Positions 35,298 through 43,174 of a DNA stretch of 64,000 bases are shown here, in pieces; position 1 is the first letter of the stretch, and each line of letters begins with the position of its first letter. The position numbers and the translations under genes were made by a program. Origin of the DNA: Candidatus Bathyarchaeota archaeon (GTDB taxonomy: Archaea; Thermoproteota; Bathyarchaeia; Bathyarchaeales; Bathycorpusculaceae); contig JAOZHY010000048.1 of NCBI GenBank assembly GCA_026014595.1, positions 248,001 to 312,000 on the forward strand, given 5' to 3'. The notes under the pieces were generated by a model. It had not been told where the DNA came from. It saw only the letters and a program-made list of their open reading frames with translations, and ran no database searches.

Positions 35298-35479
35298 GTG
35301 TTTTAAATAAGGGGTGGGGTATCACCCAGAGCGAAGATACAGGCTCCCTTTATATAAAGAGGGGCTAAAGACAGTCCGCACTGCATCCGTCAGACGCATT
35401 TGCACAAACCCTGGAAATAACGCAGTAAAAACTTAAATAAGCATGCACAAGAATCACAAGCCAACGGAGCCAACAAACA
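35298..35479 (+). promoter_or_regulatory. Two TATA boxes upstream of the fourth ABC exporter
   Basis: ACTTAAATAA (35431-35440) is well placed for a transcript entering the ABC gene at 35480. About 80 bases earlier lies a perfect 12-base palindromic TATA, CTTTATATAAAG (35349-35360), that serves no visible gene and could drive a short RNA. The rest of the gap between nop5 and this gene is copy C and leader DNA. Confidence 0.45.
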
Positions 35480-36211
35480 ATGAGCATCGCCGTAGACGCA
35501 AAAGACCTAGTCAAACAGTTCGGTAACATCCGTGCATTAGACGGATTAACTTTTCAAATAAAACAAGGCGAAATCTACGGCTTAATCGGACCCAACGGCG
35601 CAGGAAAAACAACCACTCTCCGCATCATCAGCACACTAATTCTCCCAACCTCAGGCACCATACGCATATTCAACCAAGACCCAGTCACCCAAGCCGCACA
35701 AGTCCGCAAAATCATCAGCTACCTCCCAGAAGAAGCAGGCGCATACCCAAACCTCACCGGAAACGAATATCTCACCTTCATGGCAAAATTCAACACAAAC
35801 AACACAGAGGAACTCAGACAAATGACCGAAGAAGCCGCAAAAATCTGCGGACTCGGCGAACGCCTAAAAGACAAAGCCAAAACCTACAGCAAAGGCATGA
35901 AACGACGCTTACTCGTCGCACGCGCCCTCATGACACAACCAAAACTCGCCGTCCTCGACGAACCCGCAAGCGGACTAGACATCCTCCACGCCTACCACGT
36001 TAGACAAATCATAAAAAACTACGTCAAACAACACGGCGTAACCGTCCTCCTCAGCAGCCACAACATGCTCGAAGTGGAATACCTCTGCGACCGTGTGGCA
36101 CTCATCAACAAGGGAAAAATCATAGTCGAAGGCAAACCCGACGAGCTCAAAACCCAGTACAAGAGCGCGAACCTCGAAGAAGTCTTCGCCAAGGTGGTTG
36201 GATATGCTTAA
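35480..36211 (+). CDS. ABC-2 exporter ATP-binding protein
   Basis: 243 residues. Walker A GPNGAGKTTTLR, Q-loop LPEEAGAYPNLTGNEY, signature YSKGMKRRLLVARA, Walker B LAVLDEPASGLD and H-loop LLSSHNMLEVEYL. The Q-loop motif has Glu-Glu where Gln is usual, as in NatA/CcmA-like ATPases. It lacks the long DrrA C-terminal domain. Codons are strongly C-ending. It overlaps the following permease gene. Confidence 0.92.
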   Translation: MSIAVDAKDLVKQFGNIRALDGLTFQIKQGEIYGLIGPNGAGKTTTLRIISTLILPTSGTIRIFNQDPVTQAAQVRKIISYLPEEAGAYPNLTGNEYLTFMAKFNTNNTEELRQMTEEAAKICGLGERLKDKAKTYSKGMKRRLLVARALMTQPKLAVLDEPASGLDILHAYHVRQIIKNYVKQHGVTVLLSSHNMLEVEYLCDRVALINKGKIIVEGKPDELKTQYKSANLEEVFAKVVGYA

Positions 36212-37487
36212 GGGTTTCAGCACAATTCTCGTGAAAGAACTCAAAGAACTCATTCGAGACCCCAAAATCCTCATAGGCATGCTCGTCCTTCCACTCGTCA
36301 TCTTTCCAGTCCTTGGCGCAGTCCTCGGCTACGCAAGCCAAACCGCCATCGAACAAGCCCAAAAAGCCACGCTCCTCGTCGTGAACAACGACCAAGGAAA
36401 CTGGTCCACAACCTTCATCAACTACCTGAAGAGCACAGGCGTAAAAACCACCGTAATCAACAACACTTCGCCACAACAGGTCGTAGCACAAGAAATCCTA
36501 ACCAAAAACAACAGCACCCAGTTCATCGAAATCCCAGCAGGCTTCAGCCAAAACATGACCGCCCACACCAATGGCAACCCAAACATCACAGCCACAATAA
36601 ACGTGTATGGAGTTTTCCAGGGCACCAGCATCTTCTCAGACATCGGTTCAACCGCCACCACCAGCATCATAAACAGCTACAACCGCGTCATAGCTCCCGA
36701 TGTCCTCTACACCACACAATCCACCATCATCAAAGGGCAAATCCAAGAAGGCATTGACCCTGCAACCTTATCGGGCTTAATGATTACACAGTCAATTGCG
36801 CTTCCCATCACCATAATGATAATGCTCACCTACTCCATGCAGATTGCAGCCACCAGCGTCGCCATGGAAAAAGAAGAAAAAACCCTTGAGACTCTGCTCA
36901 CGGTTCCCGTTGACCGCTTCGCCATTCTCATGGGCAAACTTTCCAGCACCATAATCGTCGCCGGCATCGCCTCCATCGCAGTTATGATAGGCTACAACTA
37001 CGTGCTGGGCTCGATGACGATGGGCATCCCAACCGCTACGTCCATAAACCTCGTGAACCTGGGGCTTGTGCCTTCAGCATTCGGCTACTTCCTGCTGGGC
37101 ATTTCGCTCTTCATCACGCTGCTTTCGGGGCTGGCGCTGGCAGTGATAATGTCCGCGTTCGCAGAAGACGTCAGAGGCGCCACCGCACGCGTCGGCTACA
37201 TATACCCCCTCATATTCATTCCCGCGATGGCGCTGATGTACCTGGACATAAACTCGCTGCCGATGTTGGTGCAGGTTGTGTTTTACGCTATTCCGTACAG
37301 CCACCCGATTATTGCGTCGAAGGCTGTGGTGTTGGGTGACTACGTGACGGTTGTGTTGGGCATTGTTTACGTTGCTGTCTTCACGATTGTTATTATGTAT
37401 GTGGCTTCGCGGTTGTTTGCGACGGAGAAAATCTTAACGGCGAAGTTGAGGTTTAAACGGAGAGGGGTTGGGAAGCGAGAGGAATAA
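36204..37487 (+). CDS. NatB-like ABC-2 permease
   Basis: 427 residues from ATG 36204, with AGGTGG seven bases upstream and an overlap of 8 bases with the ATPase gene; TTG 36198 is a weaker option. The first membrane helix (about 25-48) is followed by a large Asn/Thr-rich extracytoplasmic domain to about residue 180. Five or six helices follow, with EKEEKTLETLLTVPVDRFAILMGK between the second and third, the NatB/ABC-2 hallmark. It probably exports sodium, a drug or a lipid. The substrate cannot be assigned. Confidence 0.88.
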   Translation: MLKGFSTILVKELKELIRDPKILIGMLVLPLVIFPVLGAVLGYASQTAIEQAQKATLLVVNNDQGNWSTTFINYLKSTGVKTTVINNTSPQQVVAQEILTKNNSTQFIEIPAGFSQNMTAHTNGNPNITATINVYGVFQGTSIFSDIGSTATTSIINSYNRVIAPDVLYTTQSTIIKGQIQEGIDPATLSGLMITQSIALPITIMIMLTYSMQIAATSVAMEKEEKTLETLLTVPVDRFAILMGKLSSTIIVAGIASIAVMIGYNYVLGSMTMGIPTATSINLVNLGLVPSAFGYFLLGISLFITLLSGLALAVIMSAFAEDVRGATARVGYIYPLIFIPAMALMYLDINSLPMLVQVVFYAIPYSHPIIASKAVVLGDYVTVVLGIVYVAVFTIVIMYVASRLFATEKILTAKLRFKRRGVGKREE

Positions 37488-37534
37488 AAGGCCATTGGCG
37501 TGTGTGTGAGGGGTGGTGGGTTGGGGGTGGGTGT

Positions 37535-37568
37535 GTTTATATGTTTTGTTTATATGTTTGTTTATGTG
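37535..37568 (+). promoter_or_regulatory. Tandem GTTTATATG repeats (TATA-like) before the RHH gene
   Basis: GTTTATATG occurs at 37535-37543 and 37548-37556, and a variant, GTTTATGTG, at 37560-37568, with 13- and 12-base periods. Each can act as a TATA box, and the array is a natural operator for the ribbon-helix-helix protein encoded just downstream. Confidence 0.5.
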
Positions 37569-37593
37569 GTGGTGTGGTGGTTTGGTGGGTCGG

Positions 37594-37932
37594 GTGTTTC
37601 GGTGTTTTAGGTTTGATGGGGAGTTGTATGAGGGGTTTGGGCGGTTGGTTGATGCTGCGGGGGTGACGTTGACGGGTGCGTTGGAGGGGTTTATGCGGGC
37701 GTGTGTTGAGGCGGGTGCGCTGGTTTTTCCTGAGCGTGGGGGTTGTGGGTTTGAGGCTGAGGCGCGGGTTTTGGTGGATTGGTTGGGGAAGGGGAAGCGG
37801 TTTTATCGTGCTGCTGATGGCGGCGAGGTGAACATTGCGGGGCGGCTGGTTTGGTTGCTGTCGCGTGTGCGTGACGCTGAGTTGATTGCGTTGATGGAGA
37901 GGCGGCTGAAGGAGTCGGTTTCGGAGCAGTGA
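37594..37932 (+). CDS. Ribbon-helix-helix DNA-binding protein
   Basis: About 112 residues from GTG 37594 (MFRCFRFDGELY). The RHH fold is visible at the N-terminus: the beta strand FRCFRFDGELYEGF, then RLVDAAGVTLTGALEGFMRACVEAG, given by its two helices. The rest is a charged domain of unknown role (LIALMERRLKE at the end). The coding strand is extremely G- and T-rich, unlike its neighbours. The frame is open back to 37513, but that part overlaps the promoter repeats. It may be an orphan regulator or antitoxin. Confidence 0.55.
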   Translation: MFRCFRFDGELYEGFGRLVDAAGVTLTGALEGFMRACVEAGALVFPERGGCGFEAEARVLVDWLGKGKRFYRAADGGEVNIAGRLVWLLSRVRDAELIALMERRLKESVSEQ

Positions 37933-37984
37933 CAGGTGACAGGCGGAAGGCTAATATTAAACTGAATATATTTAATACGTGAGG

Positions 37985-38302
37985 ATGAATGGTTTGCCCG
38001 TTACGTTCACAACCAGAATTGAAGAGGATTTAGCCAAGCTTATAGACGAGGTCTCAAAGGAAGAAGGGATGGACCGGTCAACGGTCATCAGAAGATTCCT
38101 CATGCAAGCCGCCAAGGAGTATCTGATTGAAAAAAGCTTGGCGGAATACGAGGAGGGCAAGGTCACCCTTTGGCAAGCCGCCAAGCGATGCAGCATGTCA
38201 ATCTGGGAGATGATAGTAGAAGCAAAGAAAAGGGAGATCCATGTTCCCTACGATTTAGAGGAATTTAGAGAAGACCTGAAAGGCTTGCAGAAGGGTGCAT
38301 AG
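37985..38302 (+). CDS. UPF0175-type antitoxin
   Basis: 105 residues from ATG 37985 (GTG 37979 is an option). An N-terminal RHH-like DNA-binding part (TRIEEDLAKLIDEVSKEEG, STVIRRFLMQAAKEY) is followed by the UPF0175 region (KVTLWQAAKRCSMSIWEMI, VPYDLEEFREDLKGL). It ends exactly where the PIN toxin starts. A TATA element, AATATATTTAATA, lies 10-25 bases upstream, so the mRNA is nearly leaderless. It is expected to neutralise the next gene's product and repress the operon. Confidence 0.8.
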   Translation: MNGLPVTFTTRIEEDLAKLIDEVSKEEGMDRSTVIRRFLMQAAKEYLIEKSLAEYEEGKVTLWQAAKRCSMSIWEMIVEAKKREIHVPYDLEEFREDLKGLQKGA

Positions 38303-38809
38303 ATGAGTGGCGTTGTTTCCAACGCGACACCCCTGACTTATTTGGCAAAGACGGGTAGACTTGACCTTTTGAAAAAAGTTTTCGGAACAGTTTTCATTCC
38401 TGAAGAGGTTAGGGCAGAGGTAGTGGATGAGGGGAAACGTTTGGGCGAAAATGATGCCTATGTGGTTGAAAAGGCGATCAGTGAAGGTTGGCTTAAGGTT
38501 GTTGCAACTGAAGCTATTGACGTTGCGGTAGGGCTAGATAAAGAAGTTGCTGTTTTATCTCTAGCAAAGAAGTTGGGGTTAAAGGTGGTTCTTGTTGACG
38601 AGGTTTTAGCGCGTTCAGCTGCGAGGTTGCTTGATTTGACACCTAAGGGAACGATTTTCGTTTTTCTTAAGGGACTTGAGAAAAAAGAAATAAGTTTAGA
38701 TGAGTTCCTTGAAGCCCTTAACCAATTGATAAGTCAAGGCTTTAGGCTGAAAGAAGAAGTCTATTTAGATGCTGTTAAAGAAGCACGAAAAATAGCCTCA
38801 GAAACATAA
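38303..38809 (+). CDS. PIN-domain toxin (DUF3368 type)
   Basis: 168 residues. The start, GVVSNATPLTYLAKTGRLDLL, is the DUF3368 signature; the first acidic position is Asn here, which I believe also occurs in family members. Later come IPEEVRAEVVDEG, LDKEVAVLSLAKKLG and VLVDEVLARSAARLL, which supply the remaining acidic residues of the RNase site. It is expected to be a VapC-like ribonuclease paired with the UPF0175 antitoxin directly upstream (no spacer). Confidence 0.82.
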   Translation: MSGVVSNATPLTYLAKTGRLDLLKKVFGTVFIPEEVRAEVVDEGKRLGENDAYVVEKAISEGWLKVVATEAIDVAVGLDKEVAVLSLAKKLGLKVVLVDEVLARSAARLLDLTPKGTIFVFLKGLEKKEISLDEFLEALNQLISQGFRLKEEVYLDAVKEARKIASET

Positions 38810-38843
38810 AGATGATAAACGCCATTAACATATGTGACTCAAA

Positions 38844-39113
38844 ATGAGTAAGCAGCTAAAGGTACTTCAAAATGGCAAAATTACCATCCCAGCTGATATT
38901 AGAAAAGAATTAGGTATCAGTGACGGCGACTACATAACGCTCCGGATAGTAGATGGCAGAATAATGCTCTTGCCTTCAAAAACCGTTCCCAATCCCACAG
39001 ATCTTCTTACAGGACTTGCAAAAGGCGTTCAAGTCACAGAACCAGCGAAGCAGGAACTAAGAAAAACGGCGGCGCGCAGAATAAAAAAGAAGACAGCGAT
39101 AAATCAGGGATAG
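38844..39113 (+). CDS. AbrB/SpoVT-type DNA-binding protein (orphan)
   Basis: 89 residues. The swapped-hairpin domain reads LKVLQNGKITIPADIRKELG, GDYITLRIVDGRIMLLP. The tail is a basic helix ending in KKKTAINQG. It lies 34 bases after the PIN toxin and could be a third gene of that operon or an antitoxin whose toxin has been lost. No toxin follows. Confidence 0.78.
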   Translation: MSKQLKVLQNGKITIPADIRKELGISDGDYITLRIVDGRIMLLPSKTVPNPTDLLTGLAKGVQVTEPAKQELRKTAARRIKKKTAINQG

Positions 39114-39137
39114 AAAATATATAGCTATTGGCGCCAC

Positions 39138-39173
39138 ATTATCCATTCTTAGGATAATCCAGCATTGGATAAT
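39138..39173. other. Inverted and direct GGATAAT repeats between convergent genes
   Basis: ATTATCC (39138-39144) and GGATAAT (39152-39158) form a perfect 7-bp inverted repeat, and GGATAAT occurs again at 39167-39173. The neighbouring genes converge here, so a bidirectional terminator is likeliest. An AbrB binding site is the alternative. Confidence 0.4.
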
Positions 39174-39224
39174 TAAAGAAGCACTGTAGAGTGCTAGCAA
39201 TCACTGCGTACTATGTTGGGCGCT

Positions 39225-39458
39225 TCAGCTGCTGAGTTCTTCTTTTCGGGCTTCCTGCAACAGTTCCTTTGCAGTCTTTCCGTCGAAAACTTCTTTTAAT
39301 GAGCCAAAGTCATCGCCTGGGGAAGGAAAAGGTTTTAGTATAATTCCTTTTTCGCCTTCCTCTATTATCACTTTGTCTTTGATGCCGTATTTTTCTCTCA
39401 TGACCTTCGGAATAGTCACTTGTCCTTTCCTCGTAACGCTAACAACGATTTCAGCCAT
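39225..39458 (-). CDS. AbrB/SpoVT-type DNA-binding protein (orphan)
   Basis: 77 residues from ATG 39458 (MAEIVVSVTRKGQVTIPKV). The AbrB hairpin continues MREKYGIKDKVIIEEGEKG and ILKPFPSP, followed by a helix that may bind a toxin (GSLKEVFDGKTAKELLQEA). A TATA element at about 39486-39496 is about 30 bases from this ATG, supporting it over 39467. No toxin gene follows on its strand, so it is an orphan or regulates elsewhere. Confidence 0.75.
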   Translation of the reverse strand: MAEIVVSVTRKGQVTIPKVMREKYGIKDKVIIEEGEKGIILKPFPSPGDDFGSLKEVFDGKTAKELLQEARKEELSS

Positions 39459-39617
39459 TGGCACCACAACTTGCTAAGTTTTTAGGTATAATTATTTACT
39501 TAGTTCACTATTTTTACACGTCTTTTTGGCCTTCAAAGAGAATTGTTTTGTTTAGAGATTATGGTGAACCTGCATGCATAACGCTCGAGTTTTTGTATCT
39601 AGCAGGTTTTTTTATGT

Positions 39618-40046
39618 TCAGCAGTTGGTGAGGTTATTTTTTGATTTTGGTGTCTTGATGTCGTTTAGCTTTGAAGCTTTGATGTGGTGTGTGATCTTTT
39701 TTAGCAGGCGTGAGTCTTCGGTTATAAATGGTAGTTCTTGCGTTTTGGCACAATAGGTGTATGCAGCATCGTAGAATGTTATTTGCAGCTGTGTTGCAGT
39801 TTCCAGTATTTTTTCTTCGTTGCAGGTTATTTGTGTAATTTTCATAAGGTTTAGGGTTTGTTTGATTATTTGTGCAAGCGCTTTAATTTCTTGTTCTGTG
39901 GCTTGTGCTTGCAGCGTGAAGATTTTCCATAATATGTTGCCTAGTTCATATCGTGCTAGTTCTAATGTGTAGTTTCCAATTAAGAGGTCGATTTTGTTTT
40001 CTTTTATGGCTTGGAATATGGCTGAGGAATCAAACAGGTATTTCAT
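39618..40046 (-). CDS. PIN-domain toxin, VapC-like
   Basis: 142 residues. PIN acidic residues lie in YLFDSSAIFQAI (D6), LELARYELGNILWK (E near 34), FYDAAYTYCA and FITEDSRLL, completing the four-acid site. It overlaps the antitoxin gene by four bases (ATGA). It is predicted to cleave tRNA or other RNA when free of antitoxin. It is notably AT-rich. Confidence 0.82.
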   Translation of the reverse strand: MKYLFDSSAIFQAIKENKIDLLIGNYTLELARYELGNILWKIFTLQAQATEQEIKALAQIIKQTLNLMKITQITCNEEKILETATQLQITFYDAAYTYCAKTQELPFITEDSRLLKKITHHIKASKLNDIKTPKSKNNLTNC

Positions 40047-40273
40047 CTGTTGGTTCTATCCTCTCTTATACTTGCTACTACTTGTTCGATGCTTACTTTA
40101 TCGAGTGCAGGTTTTAGTTTGTCTATCATTTCTTTGAGTTCTTCGGCTTCTCTTCTTTTTATTTCATCTTCGATGGCTTTTCGTAATAGTTTGGCTGGTT
40201 TAATCTTTAGCTGCTTCATTTTTTCTTTAAGTTCTCGGGGGATTTTGGTGGAAACGGTTGTAGACGTATTCAT
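40043..40273 (-). CDS. VapB-like antitoxin
   Basis: 76 residues from ATG 40273 with GGTGAG just upstream. The N-terminus TSTTVSTKIPRELKEKMKQL matches a RHH DNA-binding domain (strand plus helix), followed by LLRKAIEDEIKRREAEELKE and a C-terminal toxin-binding tail. The frame is open to 40330, but that part is hydrophobic and not antitoxin-like. It pairs with the PIN gene at 39618-40046. Confidence 0.78.
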   Translation of the reverse strand: MNTSTTVSTKIPRELKEKMKQLKIKPAKLLRKAIEDEIKRREAEELKEMIDKLKPALDKVSIEQVVASIREDRTNR

Positions 40274-40374
40274 TTTCTCACCAATAAGTAATACTATTAA
40301 GTAAGAAATAAAAGGCTTTCTTTTTGTCAACTATCAGGTACGTTCGAAGAATGAATTAAGCGTCTTAGGTTTTG

Positions 40375-41844
40375 TTATCTTGGGACTACGTATAGGAAGG
40401 GTTCCGGTTCGGTTTCTTTGCTTGCGTAGCATGCGAGCGCTAAAGCGTAGAGTTGGTCGTCGTGTCTGCCTTTCGGGTGGCGGAATTTGATGTGGATGCG
40501 TTCTTGTGCTGTGTTGGGTTTCAGGTACTCGTATTGTTGCTCGTTGATTTGGGCGATTAGCTGTTTGTCTTCGCCGTGGATGCCCAGCTGCTTCTTCTCC
40601 ATGAGGAGTTTCAGGTAGTTGAGCATGTTTTCTTTTTCGGCGTCGGTGAAGAATACGCCTTTGACTTCTGGGATGTCTATGTTTTCGAGTTCGTCGACTA
40701 TGGCGTCGCCTATCCCTGTTTTGTCCACGTACATGCCTTCGAAGTTGAAGGTTTGGTGGGCTTTGGCGACGTAGGCGATGACTTCTGGGTAGGGTGTGCC
40801 GAGTGGGAACTGGCGTTTATGGATGAGCCGGACCTTGTTGTTTTTGGTTAGTTGTACGACTGCGAGGACGCTGTGGTCGATTTGTTTGCCGAGGTCTAGG
40901 CCTGCGAAGTATTTGCCGCTGAGTCGTGCCCGGTTTTGGTGTTCGATGTCTTCGATGTATTGGTTTGGTGATGTTGGGTCGGCTAGTTCTGGGTCGAGGC
41001 AGGCTACGATGAGGTCCATGGGGAAGAATGCGTGTGTTGTTTCGATCCATTGGGCTTGGACTTCTCTTTGCCATTCTTCTTTGGTCATCATTTCGCGCCA
41101 TTCCGCTAGCTGTGCTTTGCTTACGAGTGGGCTTGAGTCGCTTGGGTAGTGGTGGATTGAGTAGCGTTTTGTGTCTAGAAATGCGTTGTGGAATGCGTGG
41201 TCGAATGCCATGGGTGTTCCGCTCATGATTAGGGCGGCGTTGGGTTTGGTGAGCATCATCATGATTTCGCTTGTGATCATTTGGCTTGGGACTATGCTTG
41301 CTTCGTCGATGAAAATCCAGTCTGGGTGAAAGCCTCTCAGTTTGTCTGGTGAGCAGGGTAGGGCGATGAGTTTGCCGCCTAATGGAGGTTTGAGTTTGAT
41401 GACTGTGCGTGTTGTGCCTGGATGCTGGAGCATCTCGCGCATGAGCGGATTAGCTTTGATTGTGGTGTAACAGTAGTCGAACATGATCATGCTTTGGCGT
41501 TGAGTGCTGCTTATGATTAGGCTTTCCACGTTGGGCTTTGTGTATAGGAGCCAGAGGTTTTTGCGGCTGAAGACGAGGCTTTTTCCCCAGCCTCTTCCGC
41601 AGACGGCTACTTGTCGGGGGCTTTGGTCGCGGAGCAGTTTTTGGTGTTGTGGTGCGTTGACTAGCCAGCTGTCGCTGCACATCAGTATGGCGAAGAAAAC
41701 TGGGTCCTGAACCAGTTTGCGTGTCAGTTCTGGGACCGCGACGAGCTGTCTGAAGGCTCGTGGGTTTTGCTTGAGCTTTGGCGAGACGCTGGCTGCGAAG
41801 CTCAGGTCGTTTAGTATCTTTTCGATGAAAGTCTTCTGGTCCAT
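40375..41844 (-). CDS. Terminase large subunit (TerL-like)
   Basis: 489 residues with both terminase domains. The ATPase has the deviant Walker A CGRGWGKS (82-89), Walker B DWIFIDEAS (175-183) and a coupling motif MSGTP. The nuclease has AGLDLGKQIDHS (D317), YVDKTGIGDAIVDEL and GRHDDQLYALALA, the RNase H-like acidic triad. TerL packages viral DNA into procapsids. Here it overlaps a small gene upstream, but I see no portal, protease or capsid gene, so it is a provirus remnant or a domesticated motor. Confidence 0.85.
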   Translation of the reverse strand: MDQKTFIEKILNDLSFAASVSPKLKQNPRAFRQLVAVPELTRKLVQDPVFFAILMCSDSWLVNAPQHQKLLRDQSPRQVAVCGRGWGKSLVFSRKNLWLLYTKPNVESLIISSTQRQSMIMFDYCYTTIKANPLMREMLQHPGTTRTVIKLKPPLGGKLIALPCSPDKLRGFHPDWIFIDEASIVPSQMITSEIMMMLTKPNAALIMSGTPMAFDHAFHNAFLDTKRYSIHHYPSDSSPLVSKAQLAEWREMMTKEEWQREVQAQWIETTHAFFPMDLIVACLDPELADPTSPNQYIEDIEHQNRARLSGKYFAGLDLGKQIDHSVLAVVQLTKNNKVRLIHKRQFPLGTPYPEVIAYVAKAHQTFNFEGMYVDKTGIGDAIVDELENIDIPEVKGVFFTDAEKENMLNYLKLLMEKKQLGIHGEDKQLIAQINEQQYEYLKPNTAQERIHIKFRHPKGRHDDQLYALALACYASKETEPEPFLYVVPR

Positions 41845-42137
41845 ATGCTGAAGTCACGTTTAATGCGTCTGAAAATTCTTGGCTCTATGCCTTTTATGAA
41901 GTCTCCCAAGTTTTGTTCGGTGAATTGGCTGGTTTCGCCTTTTTGGCTTAGCATCTTGTTTAGGTTGCTCATGTGATATGCCAATGCGTTGGCTGCGCGG
42001 GTCCATTCAGTCACGGTGAGGTCTGGGTCCTTGAGCTTCTTGTGGAGAATGTTAATAATGTCCCATTCCATTTGAATTAACGTTTCAAGGTTTGCCTGTT
42101 CCTTGTCTGGTGGTTTCCCTGAGTTTTGCTCTCCCAT
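41811..42137 (-). CDS. Small helical protein overlapping terL, possible terminase small subunit
   Basis: 108 residues, helical and charged (LIQMEWDIINILHKKLKD, VTEWTRAANALAYHMSNL, GIEPRIFRRIKRDFSIW). It overlaps the TerL start by 34 bases. Position, size and helical content fit a terminase small subunit, but there is no recognisable DNA-binding motif, so this is mainly inference from context. Confidence 0.5.
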   Translation of the reverse strand: MGEQNSGKPPDKEQANLETLIQMEWDIINILHKKLKDPDLTVTEWTRAANALAYHMSNLNKMLSQKGETSQFTEQNLGDFIKGIEPRIFRRIKRDFSIWTRRLSSKRY

Positions 42138-42509
42138 GTTCCACCACTGAGGATTTAACAGATTTTTAATGCATGATGCTAATAAGGATTTTTTACGTTT
42201 TGTAGCACTATTCCACTCATGGCTCAGTTTAATTAATCAAAAGACGAAGCATGAAGTTGTCTACATGGGACTTAATCGGGTTCTTTTCTTTAGAATTTTT
42301 CGGAGAGTCCTCTAAGTGTTCGTCAGTTGCAACACGGTAAGGCTTGCAGATTGACTGGCGACACATCTATTCCGCGGTAGGTTTAGGCGTTTGCGGTTGT
42401 TTTATGCTGTTTTTTAGGTTTTAGCATGTGTAGTTATGTTGTTCTCATGGACAAGAAGGTTTATTAATACTTAAGACTCCGCATTTAAGACAGCAAGAGA
42501 GGGACACAC
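42138..42509. promoter_or_regulatory. 372-base gap with promoter of the next gene
   Basis: I see no gene. GTTTATTAATACTTAAG (about 42460-42476) is a good TATA region about 35-50 bases before ATG 42510, and GAGAGGGA lies just upstream as ribosome-binding site. The middle of the gap has T-runs (42192, 42412) that may end the plus- or minus-strand transcripts. Confidence 0.4.
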
Positions 42510-42962
42510 ATGGGAATACCAAAAATCTCCACAGGCGCACTAGTCGCACTCGTAACAACAGGAATACTCTTAACGCTGGTAACCTCAGGAGCAATACTCT
42601 CAACGCAGCAAATACCCTCAAGCGGAACAATAACAGCAGTCAACGTAGGCGTCTACACAGACTCAGCATGTACAACAAACTGCACATCAATCAGCTGGGG
42701 AACCATAGCTCCAGGAAACACAACCACCCGCACAGTCTATGTCAAGAACACTGGCAATGTGCCCGTGACCCTGAGCATGGCAACTTCAGGCTGGAACCCA
42801 ACAGCGGCTAATGGACCGATAACGCTAAGTTGGAACTGCACAGGAACCGTGTTGAACGCAGGTCAAGTTGCCGCCGCCACACTTACACTCTCAGTATCTT
42901 CATCGATAAGCAGCAGCATCACAAGCTTCAGTTTCAACATCGCCATAACAGGCACTGGCTAG
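42510..42962 (+). CDS. Secreted immunoglobulin-like surface protein
   Basis: 150 residues. The N-terminal hydrophobic segment (ALVALVTTGILLTLVTSGAIL) is a signal or anchor. The rest is Thr/Ser/Asn-rich beta-sandwich sequence with VGVYTDSACTTNCTSISWG, RTVYVKNTGNVPVTLSM and SFSFNIAITGTG. It has a possible disulfide (CTTNC) and several N-glycosylation sites. It resembles small secreted proteins with a conserved NTGN motif that I associate with related archaea. A structural or pilin-like role is possible but unproven. Confidence 0.65.
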   Translation: MGIPKISTGALVALVTTGILLTLVTSGAILSTQQIPSSGTITAVNVGVYTDSACTTNCTSISWGTIAPGNTTTRTVYVKNTGNVPVTLSMATSGWNPTAANGPITLSWNCTGTVLNAGQVAAATLTLSVSSSISSSITSFSFNIAITGTG

Positions 42963-43033
42963 CACTTCAACTCCTTTTATTTTTCCCAAGCAATTATTTT
43001 GAGAGAACCTTAAACTGCGCATAGTGAATTTTA

Positions 43034-43067
43034 AGCTATCCGCTCTACGATGGCGCCGCGGATAGCT
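43034..43067. terminator. 10-bp perfect hairpin between convergent genes
   Basis: AGCTATCCGC (43034-43043) and GCGGATAGCT (43058-43067) are exact complements with a 14-base loop. It lies between a plus-strand gene ending at 42962 and a minus-strand gene ending at 43175, so a bidirectional transcript end or a structured RNA is possible. Confidence 0.4.
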
Positions 43068-43174
43068 AATCTCGCATTAGAAGCGAACTATCACCGGAAC
43101 AGCGTCTCGTTAGTTCCATTCTTTATAAAAGAGTTTTAATGCTTAGGAAATTTCCATTGCAAAATAAAAAGCGG

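Noticed and set aside
42510-42962. Type IV pilin
   Set aside because: The N-terminal hydrophobic segment is pilin-like in length, but I see no clear class III signal peptidase site or pilus assembly genes nearby.
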